64,000 nt of DNA from Actinomycetes bacterium (GCA_024637115.1 JAGXFU010000005.1:126001-190000); one strand, 5' to 3'; positions 45,132-54,952 are shown, counted from the stretch's first letter. Notes: a model not told the origin generated them from the sequence alone. Program-made: numbers and translations.

Positions 45132-45721
45132 CTCCTGGCGCGCTCGGCTGCCTCGCGCAACGCCGAGCTCACTCGTCCGGTCCGGGGTTTTGCGGTACGT
45201 GCCGACATGACGCCGTCGAGGAGATCGCCGAGATCCTCAAGATCCACCTCGACATCCTCGCGAAGCGGTGACGGGCCGAGGGGCTTTCCGATAACCTCGG
45301 CACCGAGAATGCGCTCGACCAGCTCGAGACGCCAATCGCTCGCCATGAAGATGACAACATCGTGATCGCGCAACGTAGCGAGTGTCTCGAGCAGGCGATT
45401 GAAGACGTCAGCGCCTGATTGGCCCTCAATGGACTCGCGCTGCGCCTGAGAGAATACGAGAACAAAGTCGACGCCCTTTTCCTCGGCAAGCGCCTTGACC
45501 TCGGCTGCGTTGGCAACGGGAAAGCCAACGAGCGCGATTCGGGGGCCCCGGCGAATCTCGCCGAGCGTTTCGAGAAAGCTCACAAAGGAGCGCTGCACAC
45601 CGTAGGTGCGCGCGACTTCTTCCTGGGTTGCGCCCGCTTCGCGATCCGCAAGGATCTCATCGAGCACGTCAACGAGCTTGTCGCGGCTCACGACCTTGTC
45701 GCCAATCCGATACAGCTTCAC
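45107..45721 (-). CDS. Helix-turn-helix regulator-like protein
   Basis: GATQEEVARTYGVQRSFVSFLETLGEI is HTH-like; GTG 45721 with GGGGGAG upstream (more upstream TTG also possible). Confidence 0.6.
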   Translation of the reverse strand: MKLYRIGDKVVSRDKLVDVLDEILADREAGATQEEVARTYGVQRSFVSFLETLGEIRRGPRIALVGFPVANAAEVKALAEEKGVDFVLVFSQAQRESIEGQSGADVFNRLLETLATLRDHDVVIFMASDWRLELVERILGAEVIGKPLGPSPLREDVEVDLEDLGDLLDGVMSARTAKPRTGRVSSALREAAERARRWTESKMS

Positions 45722-45761
45722 GCGCGGCTCCCCCGGCAATCAGATGCCGCAGGTGCGGCGA

Positions 45762-45786
45762 TGTGCACAGATGTGTACACAGTATA
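45762..45786 (-). promoter_or_regulatory. Candidate operator: two palindromes abutting a -10-like TATACT
   Basis: tgtgcaca (45762-45769), tgtgtacaca (45772-45781), and minus-strand TATACT (45781-45786), about 40 nt upstream of the HTH gene start. Confidence 0.45.
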
Positions 45787-45808
45787 CGCCAGGGAACGGG
45801 GTGGTCGC

Positions 45809-46009
45809 CTATTCAGGCGTCACAGTGCGCGTATCGGTGTCGGGCACGTCCGACTGACCGGGCTCCCAATCGGGATGGTCGGCGAACCACTGCTCTCGCT
45901 GCCTGCGATAGTCGCGCCTGAGGCGCGGCGCAGCAATGGCAAACGGGATGACCAGCGTGAAGATCACGCCCACAACCAGACCAAGCACCATGTTCGCAGT
46001 CTGTGTCAT
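45809..46009 (-). CDS. Small single-TM membrane protein
   Basis: ATG 46009 MTQTANMVLGLVVGVIFTLVIPFAIAAPRLRRDYRRQREQWFADHPDWEPG. Confidence 0.5.
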   Translation of the reverse strand: MTQTANMVLGLVVGVIFTLVIPFAIAAPRLRRDYRRQREQWFADHPDWEPGQSDVPDTDTRTVTPE

Positions 46010-46029
46010 CTCGCCGACTCCTGTTGCCT

Positions 46030-46794
46030 CTAGAGATTCCGATTCCAGATAAGCAGCAAACCCCGCAACGTCAGATCGACATCCACATGCTCGATCGTCT
46101 CGCACAGCCCGGCCATGCGCGGCGCAAGGCCACCGGTGGCCACCACTGTCGTGTGTTCGCCAAGCTCATCCCAGACCCTGCGGACGAGACCGTCAACCAT
46201 TGCCGCCTCGCCAAGCAGCAAGCCGGACTGAACACTTGCGCGTGTGTTGGTTCCAATGACCTTTGCGGGTGCTTCAAGATCCACCTTGGACAGACGGGCC
46301 GCCCGTGAGAAGAGCGCCTCGGCGCTCGTTTCGAGTCCCGGGGCGATAGCACCGCCCAGATAGGCGCCGGAGCGATCGATGACGTCGATGGTGGTGGCAG
46401 TGCCAAAGTCCACGACGACGACCGGTCCGCCGAATGCATCAAGCGCAGCAACGCCGTTGACGATGCGGTCCGCGCCCACCTCATGCGGGTTGTCATACCG
46501 AATCGGCATCCCGGTCTTGAGCCCGGGTCCGATCACCATTGGCTGCGCACCGGTCACCTGCAGTGCAATCTCTTCATATGCTGACGTGACCTTGGGAACT
46601 ACCGAGGAGATCACGACCGCTTCAATGTCTCTCCAGCTGCGCTCGTCGCCCGCCAGAAGTGCTGAGATCTTGACGCGCAACTCATCGGCGGTGAGAGCAG
46701 GATTGGTCGAAACCCTCCAGTGACCACAGATCTCATTGGCATCAAAGAGACCGAGCACGGTGTGTGTGTTGCCCACGTCAACTGCGAGAATCAT
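46030..46794 (-). CDS. coaX: Type III pantothenate kinase
   Basis: MILAVDVGNTHTVLGLFD, NPHEVGADRIVNGVAALDAFGGPVVVVDFGTATTIDVID, GGAIAPGLETSAEALFSRAARLSKVDL. Confidence 0.95.
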   Translation of the reverse strand: MILAVDVGNTHTVLGLFDANEICGHWRVSTNPALTADELRVKISALLAGDERSWRDIEAVVISSVVPKVTSAYEEIALQVTGAQPMVIGPGLKTGMPIRYDNPHEVGADRIVNGVAALDAFGGPVVVVDFGTATTIDVIDRSGAYLGGAIAPGLETSAEALFSRAARLSKVDLEAPAKVIGTNTRASVQSGLLLGEAAMVDGLVRRVWDELGEHTTVVATGGLAPRMAGLCETIEHVDVDLTLRGLLLIWNRNL

Positions 46795-46972
46795 GGTTCT
46801 GCCTCCAATGTCGTTGCACGCCGGGCCACGTCACCGGTCGCACACGCCGTGTCCCTGCCAAGCGCCTCCATGTGACAGCACGGTAACGCCACACACAGGG
46901 ACTCCTGGGTCCAATGGTATCATCGGCGCAGGTCAGATGCGGCTTTTTCGCAACCCCAGGACGGAGGCCCAC

Positions 46973-47674
46973 GTGACCGGGACCAGCCCACGAATCCTCA
47001 TTGTCGATGACGAAGCGTCAATCACAGAGTTCGTCTCGTACAACCTGCTCAAAGAAGGTTTCGAGATCGAGACTGCCGCCGATGGCGACGAGGCCATCGC
47101 GCTTGCCGAGAAACACCCCTTCGATCTCATCATCCTCGACATCATGCTGCCGGGAACCGATGGCTACGAGGTATGTCGCACGATCCGCAAGCAGAGCGAC
47201 GTGCCGGTGCTGTTCTTGTCAGCACGCGATACCGAGCTCGACAAGGTGGTCGGCCTTGAGCTCGGCGCAGACGACTACCTGGCAAAACCGTTTGGAATAC
47301 GCGAACTCCAGGCCCGTGTTCGTGCGCTGCTACGACGCTCAGGCGGATCACGTAGTGATAGTGGAGTGCCCGGCGAACGCCTCATGGCCAGCGGTATCGC
47401 ACTCGATGAGGCCGCTCACGAAGCATTCTATGGCGACAACGAGATCGATCTCACCCCCCGTGAATTCGAGCTCCTTGCCACGCTCATGCACTACCCCGGT
47501 AAGGTACTGACCCGCGAACAGCTGCTCAAGCAAGCCTGGGGCTGGGAGTATCTCGTGGAAACCAAGACCGTCGATACGCACGTGAAGCGTCTCCGGGACA
47601 AACTCGAAGCCGCCCAGGCCGACCCGGCACTCATTGAGACTGTCCGCGGGTACGGCTACCGCATCCAACCCTAG
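46973..47674 (+). CDS. OmpR/PhoB-family response regulator
   Basis: RILIVDDEASITEFVSYNLLKEGFEIETAADGDEAI, DLIILDIMLPGTDGYEVCRTIR, C-terminal winged helix. GTG 46973 preceded by GGAGG. Confidence 0.92.
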   Translation: MTGTSPRILIVDDEASITEFVSYNLLKEGFEIETAADGDEAIALAEKHPFDLIILDIMLPGTDGYEVCRTIRKQSDVPVLFLSARDTELDKVVGLELGADDYLAKPFGIRELQARVRALLRRSGGSRSDSGVPGERLMASGIALDEAAHEAFYGDNEIDLTPREFELLATLMHYPGKVLTREQLLKQAWGWEYLVETKTVDTHVKRLRDKLEAAQADPALIETVRGYGYRIQP

Positions 47675-47688
47675 GACTGCGGTCAGCC

Positions 47689-49110
47689 GTGCATACATCG
47701 ATTCGTACCCGTCTCCTCGCATCACTGCTTGTGATTGCGATCGCATCTGCAGGATTGCTGTCGTGGTACTTCGTTGATTCGGTTGAAGCCTACGGGTTGC
47801 GCAAGCTCGAGGAGCGACTCGCGAGTGAAGCCCAGCTCGTGGCGCAACTCGTGGGCGCAATGGGCACTAACGACCCGGAGTCGATCGGAGAAGCGCTCGA
47901 AGCAGCCGCCCTCGAGGTCAACTCACGCCTGATCGTGCTTGACGCGGACGGCGAGTCCATCGCGGATTCCGAGGGCGTCGAGTCGCTCGGTACCTCGTAT
48001 GCGGATCGCCCGGAGATCAGCGACGCGCTCGATGGACGCTATGGCGCCTACACACGATTCACCGATGGCGGTCGACTCGCGCTCTACGTCGCCTACCCGA
48101 TCACCTCGCCCGGGGGGATTGCGGTGACCGGCGTTTCATACTCCTCGGCGCAGACCTTCTCGATTGCAACGCTCGTGCGCGACTATCGAACACGACTCGC
48201 GGGGCTTGTGGGTCTGTTCACGATCGCCACACTGATCATTGCCGAACTGCTGGCGCGCTGGCTCTCACGCCCGCTGCGTCAGCTCGAAGTCGGCGCGACT
48301 GCGCTTGCCGACGGCAAACTAGGCACCCGTGTGACGCCCACCGGTTCACGCGAGACGCGGGCGGTCGCATCCTCATTCAATATCATGGCCGATGAGGTCG
48401 AGCGCTTCGTGGGCGAACTCCACCAGGAGGAGCGTCGCAAATCACAGTTCGTGTCGGATGTGAGCCACGAACTCCGCACGCCACTCACCGCCATTCGTGG
48501 CACGGCGGAGACCCTGCTTGAAGGCGATGTCGCTATCGAAGACGAGCGCCGCTTCCTGTCGACCATCGTGCGGGAGTCGGAGCGCCTTGCCAGGCTTGCC
48601 GATGACCTGCTCGCGCTACAGCGGATCGAAGGCGCAACCGGAGAACTGCCGCTGCGGCGAATCGACCTCGCAATAGTCTCCCGCAACGCACTCTCCGGTC
48701 TCGAGCACCTTCTTGAACAGCGAGGCGTACAGGGCACGATCGAGGGCACGGCACCGGACGTCTTAGGTGATCCCGACAGACTCCAGCAGGTCATCGCCAA
48801 CCTGATCGACAACGGCTCGCGCGTCATGAGCGAGGGCGGAACGATTCGCATCGCGCTCGGTAGAGATGCGGACTTCGCGACATTCGCCGTCCTCGACGAG
48901 GGGCCCGGCATTCCGGCCGAGGACCTGCCGCATGTATTCGACCGTTTCTACCGCGCCCAGCGCAGCCGTGATCGCCACTCAGGCGGTGCCGGACTCGGGC
49001 TCGCAATCGTCAAGGCGATCGTTGAGCGGCACATGGGACGCATCGAAGCGAGCGACCGCCCTGAAGGCGGGACCGCGATCACAGTCTGGTTGCCCGCGCT
49101 TAGGGATTAG
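47689..49110 (+). CDS. PhoR-like sensor histidine kinase
   Basis: HAMP region, FVSDVSHELRTPLTAIRGTAETLLEG (H-box), GDPDRLQQVIANLIDNGSRVM, GGAGLGLAIVKAIVERHMGRI. Confidence 0.92.
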   Translation: MHTSIRTRLLASLLVIAIASAGLLSWYFVDSVEAYGLRKLEERLASEAQLVAQLVGAMGTNDPESIGEALEAAALEVNSRLIVLDADGESIADSEGVESLGTSYADRPEISDALDGRYGAYTRFTDGGRLALYVAYPITSPGGIAVTGVSYSSAQTFSIATLVRDYRTRLAGLVGLFTIATLIIAELLARWLSRPLRQLEVGATALADGKLGTRVTPTGSRETRAVASSFNIMADEVERFVGELHQEERRKSQFVSDVSHELRTPLTAIRGTAETLLEGDVAIEDERRFLSTIVRESERLARLADDLLALQRIEGATGELPLRRIDLAIVSRNALSGLEHLLEQRGVQGTIEGTAPDVLGDPDRLQQVIANLIDNGSRVMSEGGTIRIALGRDADFATFAVLDEGPGIPAEDLPHVFDRFYRAQRSRDRHSGGAGLGLAIVKAIVERHMGRIEASDRPEGGTAITVWLPALRD

Positions 49111-49238
49111 TCACCCGGCGTGTCGAGTGTTGCTGATTGGACACCGCTCGTTACCAAGGCGTGAGGCGCGCGCCACTCGCATGCCACCACACTGCTTCAC
49201 CATTGAGATGACACACCAGTCTGACGATGGAGGATGGC

Positions 49239-50489
49239 ATGACAGGACTCAGACTCTTTGCAATCGGAATCATCTTGATTGCAGCAACGCTCGGATGGAT
49301 GATCCTGGGAGGATCTATCGAGTTCCGCACGTCGAACTCGGATACCCAGGGATGGGAAGAGGTCGGGAGTCTCTGGGGCGCACCCCAGATTCAGAAAGCG
49401 CCGGTCTTCACGGCCGGCGCTCAGCATCTCGATATCGCATCATCAGACATCACGGCGGACTTCGCCCTCGACCAACGCAAGAAAGGGCTCCTGTGGTACG
49501 CAACATATACAGTGGATTTCGCTGCTGCGTATGGAGTGCGCAACAAGAGCCAGAAGCCACTCGCTGTGAAGATGGCGCTCGACTTCCCCTCCCCGGACGG
49601 CGTCTACGACGGCTTCGGTGTCAAGGTGGACGGACGCAACGTTCCGGTGTCGTACGGCGATGGCAGGGCGACTGCACACTTCTCAGTACCGGCGGGCACG
49701 GTTGCCCGGATTCAGACCCGCTATAGCACGCAAGGCCAGGATGAGTGGCGCTACGCCCCCAACGAAGGAGTGGGGGTCATCGAGGACTTCTCCCTCGCCA
49801 TGACCACTGATTTTGACGAGATTGATTTTCCAAGTGACGCCGTGTCGCCTTCGGCAAAGACCGCGAGCGGTGATGGCTGGAATCTGACGTGGGACTACGA
49901 AAGCCTTGTAAGCGGCAGACCGATCGGTCTTGTCATGCCGGTGCCGCTCAATCCCGGGCCCGTTGCATCGCGCATCGCGTACTTCGCGCCCGTCTCGCTC
50001 CTGTTCTACTTTGCGGCCCTCGTGCTGCTCATGGCGGTGCGCAAGCCAAACATCCACCCCATGAACTTCGCGTTCCTCGCAGCCGGGTTCTTCGCGTTCC
50101 ATCTGCTCTTTGCATACCTTGTGGACCGCATCGACATCTACGCAGCGTTCGCGATCGCATCGGTCGTCTCGGTGGGCCTCTGTGTCACGTATCTGCGCCT
50201 CGCAGTGCATGATCGCCGAGCGGTCATCGAAGCCGCAATCGGTCAGTTCGTGTTCCTGGTGCTGTTCAGCTTCAGCTTCTTCTTTGAGGGCTTCACCGGA
50301 CTCGCGATCACCATCGGAGCGGTGCTCACACTCGCGTACTTCATGCTTCGTACCGCGCGGATCGACTGGGGAGAGACGTTCACGCGTGGAGCCGAGGAGC
50401 GACAGCAGCGTCGCTATGCGACTCTCGCCTCCCGCGCAGGTGCGATGGCCTCTCCGTCAGTTCCGCCTCCCGTGCCCCCGCAGCCCTAG
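49239..50489 (+). CDS. CreD-like membrane protein
   Basis: One N-terminal TM, large extracytoplasmic beta domain and C-terminal multi-TM block, consistent with CreD-type architecture. Confidence 0.5.
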   Translation: MTGLRLFAIGIILIAATLGWMILGGSIEFRTSNSDTQGWEEVGSLWGAPQIQKAPVFTAGAQHLDIASSDITADFALDQRKKGLLWYATYTVDFAAAYGVRNKSQKPLAVKMALDFPSPDGVYDGFGVKVDGRNVPVSYGDGRATAHFSVPAGTVARIQTRYSTQGQDEWRYAPNEGVGVIEDFSLAMTTDFDEIDFPSDAVSPSAKTASGDGWNLTWDYESLVSGRPIGLVMPVPLNPGPVASRIAYFAPVSLLFYFAALVLLMAVRKPNIHPMNFAFLAAGFFAFHLLFAYLVDRIDIYAAFAIASVVSVGLCVTYLRLAVHDRRAVIEAAIGQFVFLVLFSFSFFFEGFTGLAITIGAVLTLAYFMLRTARIDWGETFTRGAEERQQRRYATLASRAGAMASPSVPPPVPPQP

Positions 50490-52996
50490 CAGCGGTCGAG
50501 CTCAAGCCGAGTCGCTCCAGGATCAGCGGAGATGAACGAGTCCACGACCTGAGGGTGGCAGGTGAAAAAGACCACCTGGCGGTGGCGGGCAAGTTCCGTC
50601 ACCGCCTTCACCGCCCCCGCGTGCGCCGAAGGGTCGAAGTTCGCGAATATGTCGTCCATGAGGACGGGAAGCCCCTCGCCGACTCCGTCGAGCTGCTCAA
50701 CGAGAGCGATCCTCAGCGCGAGATAGAGCTGTTCTTGCGCACCTCGGTTGAGCTTGGATGTGGGGACAGCGTCGGTGCCGCGAAACGCTACAATCTCGTT
50801 GCCGCCGAGCGGGATGGCAATGCGCTCATAGAGCCCACCGGTGATAGATCGGAATACCTCTCCTGCACGCTTGACCACGTCGGGCTGGCGAGCCTCTTCG
50901 TAGAACGCCTCCGTCTTGGCGAGTAGGTGCGCGGCAACTGCGAGACCGCAGTAGCGCTCCACTGCCGCAGACAGACGCTCGTGCAGACCCGCTATCTTGA
51001 GACGCGACTCAGCGAGCTCGGTGTCCCGCCCCTCGTTGTTGAGCTCACCCTCAAGTCGACTGACCTGAGTGGTGAGATCAAGGAATCTTGCATCTGTGTC
51101 AGCTGCAGAAGACGCCGCTGCCTCTGCCAGAGCGCGAACGCGAGCGAGTCCCGTAGCCGGATCACCTGTGCGTTCTCCGACGGCGGTCTGCTCATCGAGA
51201 ACATGCTGCCGCTCACCGGCCAAACGCTCTGACTCGGCAGTCACATCGGCGATGCGGTCGTCCAGCTGCATGCGTTCGCTTCGTGCAGCGCGAGCCGCTT
51301 CAAGTGCTTCTCGAACGCGAGCCGAATGACCCGCCACGTCATCGAGTTTCGTCGACTCAATGGCTGAGCCGTGAGCTCCGGCAGCAGATGCAAGCCTGCC
51401 GCGAAACTCCTCACACCACAGGCGGATCTCGCTGAGCTCATGCTGAGCCGCGTCGCGGGCCGCCATCGTTGTACGCCACTCTTCGACCGACGAGATGAGA
51501 AGCAACACGGCTTGCGGGGTTGAGCCACCCACGTTCAAACCGTTCGCCGCTGACCACTCACTCCACTCGGTTCGCAGGTCGCTCAGCGCGGCCTCGGCTC
51601 GGTCGGCTTCAAGCTGCGCGAGCTCAAATGTGCTCTCGGCTCCGGCATTGACCGCAATCCCCGGGGCCCGCTCAGTGAGCCGACGGCTACCCGCGATCAG
51701 CAGCACTGCACCCGCTGCCGCGAGTGCGCCGCCGATCCCAACCGAAACCCACTCGCGAAGGAAGAGGCCGATTAGCGCGCCAAGCGCGCCGATAGCCAGC
51801 ATGATGACTGCTGCTGCAGGGAATCTCGAGGCATGAGGTGCCGAGGCGGACTGCTGGGTGCGCTCACTGGCACGGAGCCGATCTTCTGCTGAATCCGCCG
51901 TGCGGCGCGCCGCAGCGGCGTGCTCCTCACTGCGCGCCAATTGATCGCGATACCGCTCCACCATCGTGCGTGTTTCGGGACCGGAGTCCAACCGGGCGGC
52001 AGCGTTGCCATCCACGCGTGCACCGTCCAAGACCCGCTGCGCCGATGCCTCAAGATCGGCGACGCGGGATTCGAGCTTGCGCACGAGCGCGAGACGCTCA
52101 CGAAATCCTGAAACCTCGTCGAGGAGCGTGCTGAGCTGCGGAGCAGACGCCAGCAGCTCCTCATCGACGTGAAGCGCGTCTCGCTTTGCAGAGTAGCGAT
52201 CACGTTCCGCCCGCTGACCCCGAATGGACTCCTCGATCGCAGCGAGACGTTCCTCGGCTGACTCGAGGGTGCGCACATCCGACTCGAGTTCCGAACGCGT
52301 GATGGCGCTCCGCTCACGATCGATGCGCGCCGCCTCGGCCTCCGTCTTGAGTTCGGTGAGTCGCGCACGCTCTTCTGCAAAGTGAGTCGCTGTATCCTCA
52401 AGCTCACGGATGCGCTTCTTTGTGGACTTGATCTCAGCGAGCAGCGCATTGGCGGTGGGAGTGGATCCGCGCGGCTTGTAGAGTGCAGCGGCGGCCGCTT
52501 CAAGCTCCGCGCGTACATCTTGCGGGCTCACAGAGAGTCCGACTTGTGCCGCATAGAATCGTGAAAGGACATCCCCGCTGCCGCTCTTGGGCTCAATGTC
52601 GGGCATGTCATCGAGACCAAAGCCAAAGACGACGCGAAACTCGTTGCGACTTACACCGCGCGTGATGCGCTCCAGGAGATCCGGGCGAGCCTCCCCTGTA
52701 CGGGTCGATATCTCTACGTGGCCGCCGCGCACCCCTTCGGTGCGTTCGATGATCCAGTCGCCGCTTGCATCGTCAAACTCCAGGCGACCGAGCCTCTTGC
52801 CGGCAGCAGACTCATAGCTCTTCTCAGTGCCGCGTTTTGTCGGGAACCCGTAGAGGACGTGGCGCACAAGTGTGGTGATGCTGGTCTTGCCTGCTCCATT
52901 CGGCCCGAGGACAACGGTGAGTCCATCGCCGAGATCGCCGAGTGAGACATCCTCAAGTCGCCCGAAACGTACCGCGTCGATTCGACGAAGTCTCAT
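50486..52996 (-). CDS. SbcC/Rad50-like AAA ATPase (YhaN family) with central hydrophobic hairpin
   Basis: VVLGPNGAGKTSITTLVRHVLYGF Walker A, LNRGAQEQLYLALRIALVEQ signature, VLMDDIFANFDP; coiled-coil middle. Confidence 0.82.
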   Translation of the reverse strand: MRLRRIDAVRFGRLEDVSLGDLGDGLTVVLGPNGAGKTSITTLVRHVLYGFPTKRGTEKSYESAAGKRLGRLEFDDASGDWIIERTEGVRGGHVEISTRTGEARPDLLERITRGVSRNEFRVVFGFGLDDMPDIEPKSGSGDVLSRFYAAQVGLSVSPQDVRAELEAAAAALYKPRGSTPTANALLAEIKSTKKRIRELEDTATHFAEERARLTELKTEAEAARIDRERSAITRSELESDVRTLESAEERLAAIEESIRGQRAERDRYSAKRDALHVDEELLASAPQLSTLLDEVSGFRERLALVRKLESRVADLEASAQRVLDGARVDGNAAARLDSGPETRTMVERYRDQLARSEEHAAAARRTADSAEDRLRASERTQQSASAPHASRFPAAAVIMLAIGALGALIGLFLREWVSVGIGGALAAAGAVLLIAGSRRLTERAPGIAVNAGAESTFELAQLEADRAEAALSDLRTEWSEWSAANGLNVGGSTPQAVLLLISSVEEWRTTMAARDAAQHELSEIRLWCEEFRGRLASAAGAHGSAIESTKLDDVAGHSARVREALEAARAARSERMQLDDRIADVTAESERLAGERQHVLDEQTAVGERTGDPATGLARVRALAEAAASSAADTDARFLDLTTQVSRLEGELNNEGRDTELAESRLKIAGLHERLSAAVERYCGLAVAAHLLAKTEAFYEEARQPDVVKRAGEVFRSITGGLYERIAIPLGGNEIVAFRGTDAVPTSKLNRGAQEQLYLALRIALVEQLDGVGEGLPVLMDDIFANFDPSAHAGAVKAVTELARHRQVVFFTCHPQVVDSFISADPGATRLELDRC

Positions 52997-54285
52997 CAGC
53001 CCTCCTCAACGAGAAGGCGGTCAAGACAGATATCACGGGCTTGGTCGATCAGAGTCGCGCCATCGAGCGCCTCGAGGCCAACGGCCCGGTCGATCTCTTC
53101 GAGAGCCTCGCCGAGGAATGCGTCTCGTGCTGACTGGTCGGCTGCGAGCACGTCAGCGATCCTGACCAGGTCACCGGCGAAATCGGAGGATTCACGAATC
53201 GCGTCGAGATCGATGGTATTGGTCGTGCGGTCGCGGAGTCGGTCGATCCAGACCCACGGGGAACCCGATAACTCCTCTTGACGTACATCGTCGAGCAGGT
53301 CGGCGTGGGAGGTCCCTCGCGCGAGATCAATGTGTGCAGCCGAACGGCCGATGAGATCTATCCGCACGATCACCGGCGCACCCGATGCGTTCTCGCGCTC
53401 GGCCGTGCACACGGCGCGCACGCCCGCTGCAATCGAATCGATATCGGCGAGATCGGTTGCGTCAAGCTCGATGCGTGCCCAGCGGACTGCGGCGGTGTCC
53501 AGGAACTCCTCGGCTACGACTTCACCGTGGTCCATGGTGACGACCCAGCAGCCGTGAGCGCCCTCTTCTTTCGGATTGAGACCCTGTGGGCTCCCGGAGT
53601 AGCGAACACGAGGCGTGTCGAGCACGTCGAGAGGTTTATGGATATGGCCAAGCGCCCAATAGTCCATCCCGCCTGCCCGGAGATCGTCGAGCGTGCATGG
53701 CGCATAGGGCGCGTACCCTTCCTGGCCCCCGACGTTGGCGTGCAGGATGCCGATGGCGGTCTCATCGCCGATCTCGCGTTTGAAACCGCGCGAGAGGTTC
53801 GACGTGGTCGCCGCCGTGGCATAGCCGCGGCCATAGAGTGCGCAGAGGGTCTCCCCATCCGCCGCACGCACCTCCATGCGTTCCACTCTGTCTGTTGCGA
53901 AGTAGTGCACGTTGGGCGGCAGCTCAAGGCCGGCGGACCATCCGCTCGCCGGATCATGGTTTCCCTGCACAATGTAGACAGGGATTCCCGCAGCGTGAAG
54001 CCGCTGTGCTTCGGCGCGAAAACGAAGCTGCGCCCGAAGAGACTTGTCGGAGCTGTTGAAAGCATCCCCGGCGATGATGAGAAAGTCGACCGCCCGGGCG
54101 ACACAGGCATCCACGATACGAGTGAAGGCCACATATGTTGAATCCACAAGTGCACCGCGTACGCGGTCATCATCTGCATCTATGCCCTGGAACGGGGCGT
54201 CAAGGTGCAGGTCAGCGGCGTGTATGAAGGTGACAGGCTCCGCCACGAATACCCCCTCGAACAAATCGAGTGCTATCGGTCGCAT
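52996..54285 (-). CDS. Metallophosphoesterase, SbcD/YhaO-like DNA repair exonuclease
   Basis: FIHAADLHLDAPFQGI, DFLIIAGDAFNSSDKSL, YIVQGNHDP, YWALGHIHKPLDVLDTPRVRYSGSPQG. Confidence 0.88.
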   Translation of the reverse strand: MRPIALDLFEGVFVAEPVTFIHAADLHLDAPFQGIDADDDRVRGALVDSTYVAFTRIVDACVARAVDFLIIAGDAFNSSDKSLRAQLRFRAEAQRLHAAGIPVYIVQGNHDPASGWSAGLELPPNVHYFATDRVERMEVRAADGETLCALYGRGYATAATTSNLSRGFKREIGDETAIGILHANVGGQEGYAPYAPCTLDDLRAGGMDYWALGHIHKPLDVLDTPRVRYSGSPQGLNPKEEGAHGCWVVTMDHGEVVAEEFLDTAAVRWARIELDATDLADIDSIAAGVRAVCTAERENASGAPVIVRIDLIGRSAAHIDLARGTSHADLLDDVRQEELSGSPWVWIDRLRDRTTNTIDLDAIRESSDFAGDLVRIADVLAADQSARDAFLGEALEEIDRAVGLEALDGATLIDQARDICLDRLLVEEG

Positions 54286-54335
54286 CCCACTATAGACGTG
54301 GGGTCTGACACGAACCAGGGTACGTGGGGCTGTGT

Positions 54336-54887
54336 CTAGTCGATCACACCCGCGCGTCGGACTGCGGCAGCAATCGCGACCGCGACGCCACCCTTCACGA
54401 CATCGATCAGCACGAACGGCGCAACACCAGCGACGAATGCTGCACGAAAATCAAGACCGGCGACTATGGCGAGCTGCACCCATCCGAGCAGGTAGATCAC
54501 CAAGATGCCCACCGCCACCGCGATGCCGTCCCGAGTCGCCGAGGATGCCATATCCTCAAGCAGTGACCGCACGATCGCTACGAGAAATGCAGCCGCAAGA
54601 AACCCGATCAGGTAGCCGCCGGTGGGACCCGCAAGCACGCCCACACCCCCTTGCGCGCCGGAGAAGACGGGGGCTCCTGCAGCTCCGAGTAGGACATAGA
54701 CGCCTACGGCGACCACCGCGCGTACCGGAGAGAGCAGGAGACCTGCCAGCAACACAACGAACACCTGCAACGTGATCGGCACCGCACCAATCGGGATCAC
54801 CACCCATGCAGAAGCAGCAAGCAATGCAGCCAGTAGTGCTCCAATGGTGAGCTGGCGGGTACTGGCTCGTGCGGTCGATGCGCTCAA
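54336..54887 (-). CDS. bioY: Biotin transporter BioY (S component)
   Basis: ASAWVVIPIGAVPITLQVFVVLLAGLLLSPVRAVVAVGVYVLLGAAGAPVFSGAQGGVGVLAGPTGGYLIGF is diagnostic for BioY. Confidence 0.93.
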   Translation of the reverse strand: MSASTARASTRQLTIGALLAALLAASAWVVIPIGAVPITLQVFVVLLAGLLLSPVRAVVAVGVYVLLGAAGAPVFSGAQGGVGVLAGPTGGYLIGFLAAAFLVAIVRSLLEDMASSATRDGIAVAVGILVIYLLGWVQLAIVAGLDFRAAFVAGVAPFVLIDVVKGGVAVAIAAAVRRAGVID

Positions 54888-54897
54888 TGTGCCTCCT

Positions 54898-54925
54898 GTA
54901 AACCCATGGATACGTGGGGGTTTAC
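54898..54925 (-). promoter_or_regulatory. BirA-type biotin operator
   Basis: GTAAACCC (54918-54925 on minus) N12 GGGTTTAC (54898-54905 on minus): matches the GTAAACC-N14-16-GGTTTAC BirA operator form, adjacent to the bioY Shine-Dalgarno. Confidence 0.8.
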
Positions 54926-54952
54926 GGTAGGCCGTCGCAACTCGTGTGTCAA
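54924..54952 (-). promoter_or_regulatory. Predicted sigma70-type promoter of bioY
   Basis: Minus strand TTGACA (54947-54952), 17-bp spacer, TACCGT (54924-54929); the -10 overlaps the operator. Confidence 0.55.
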
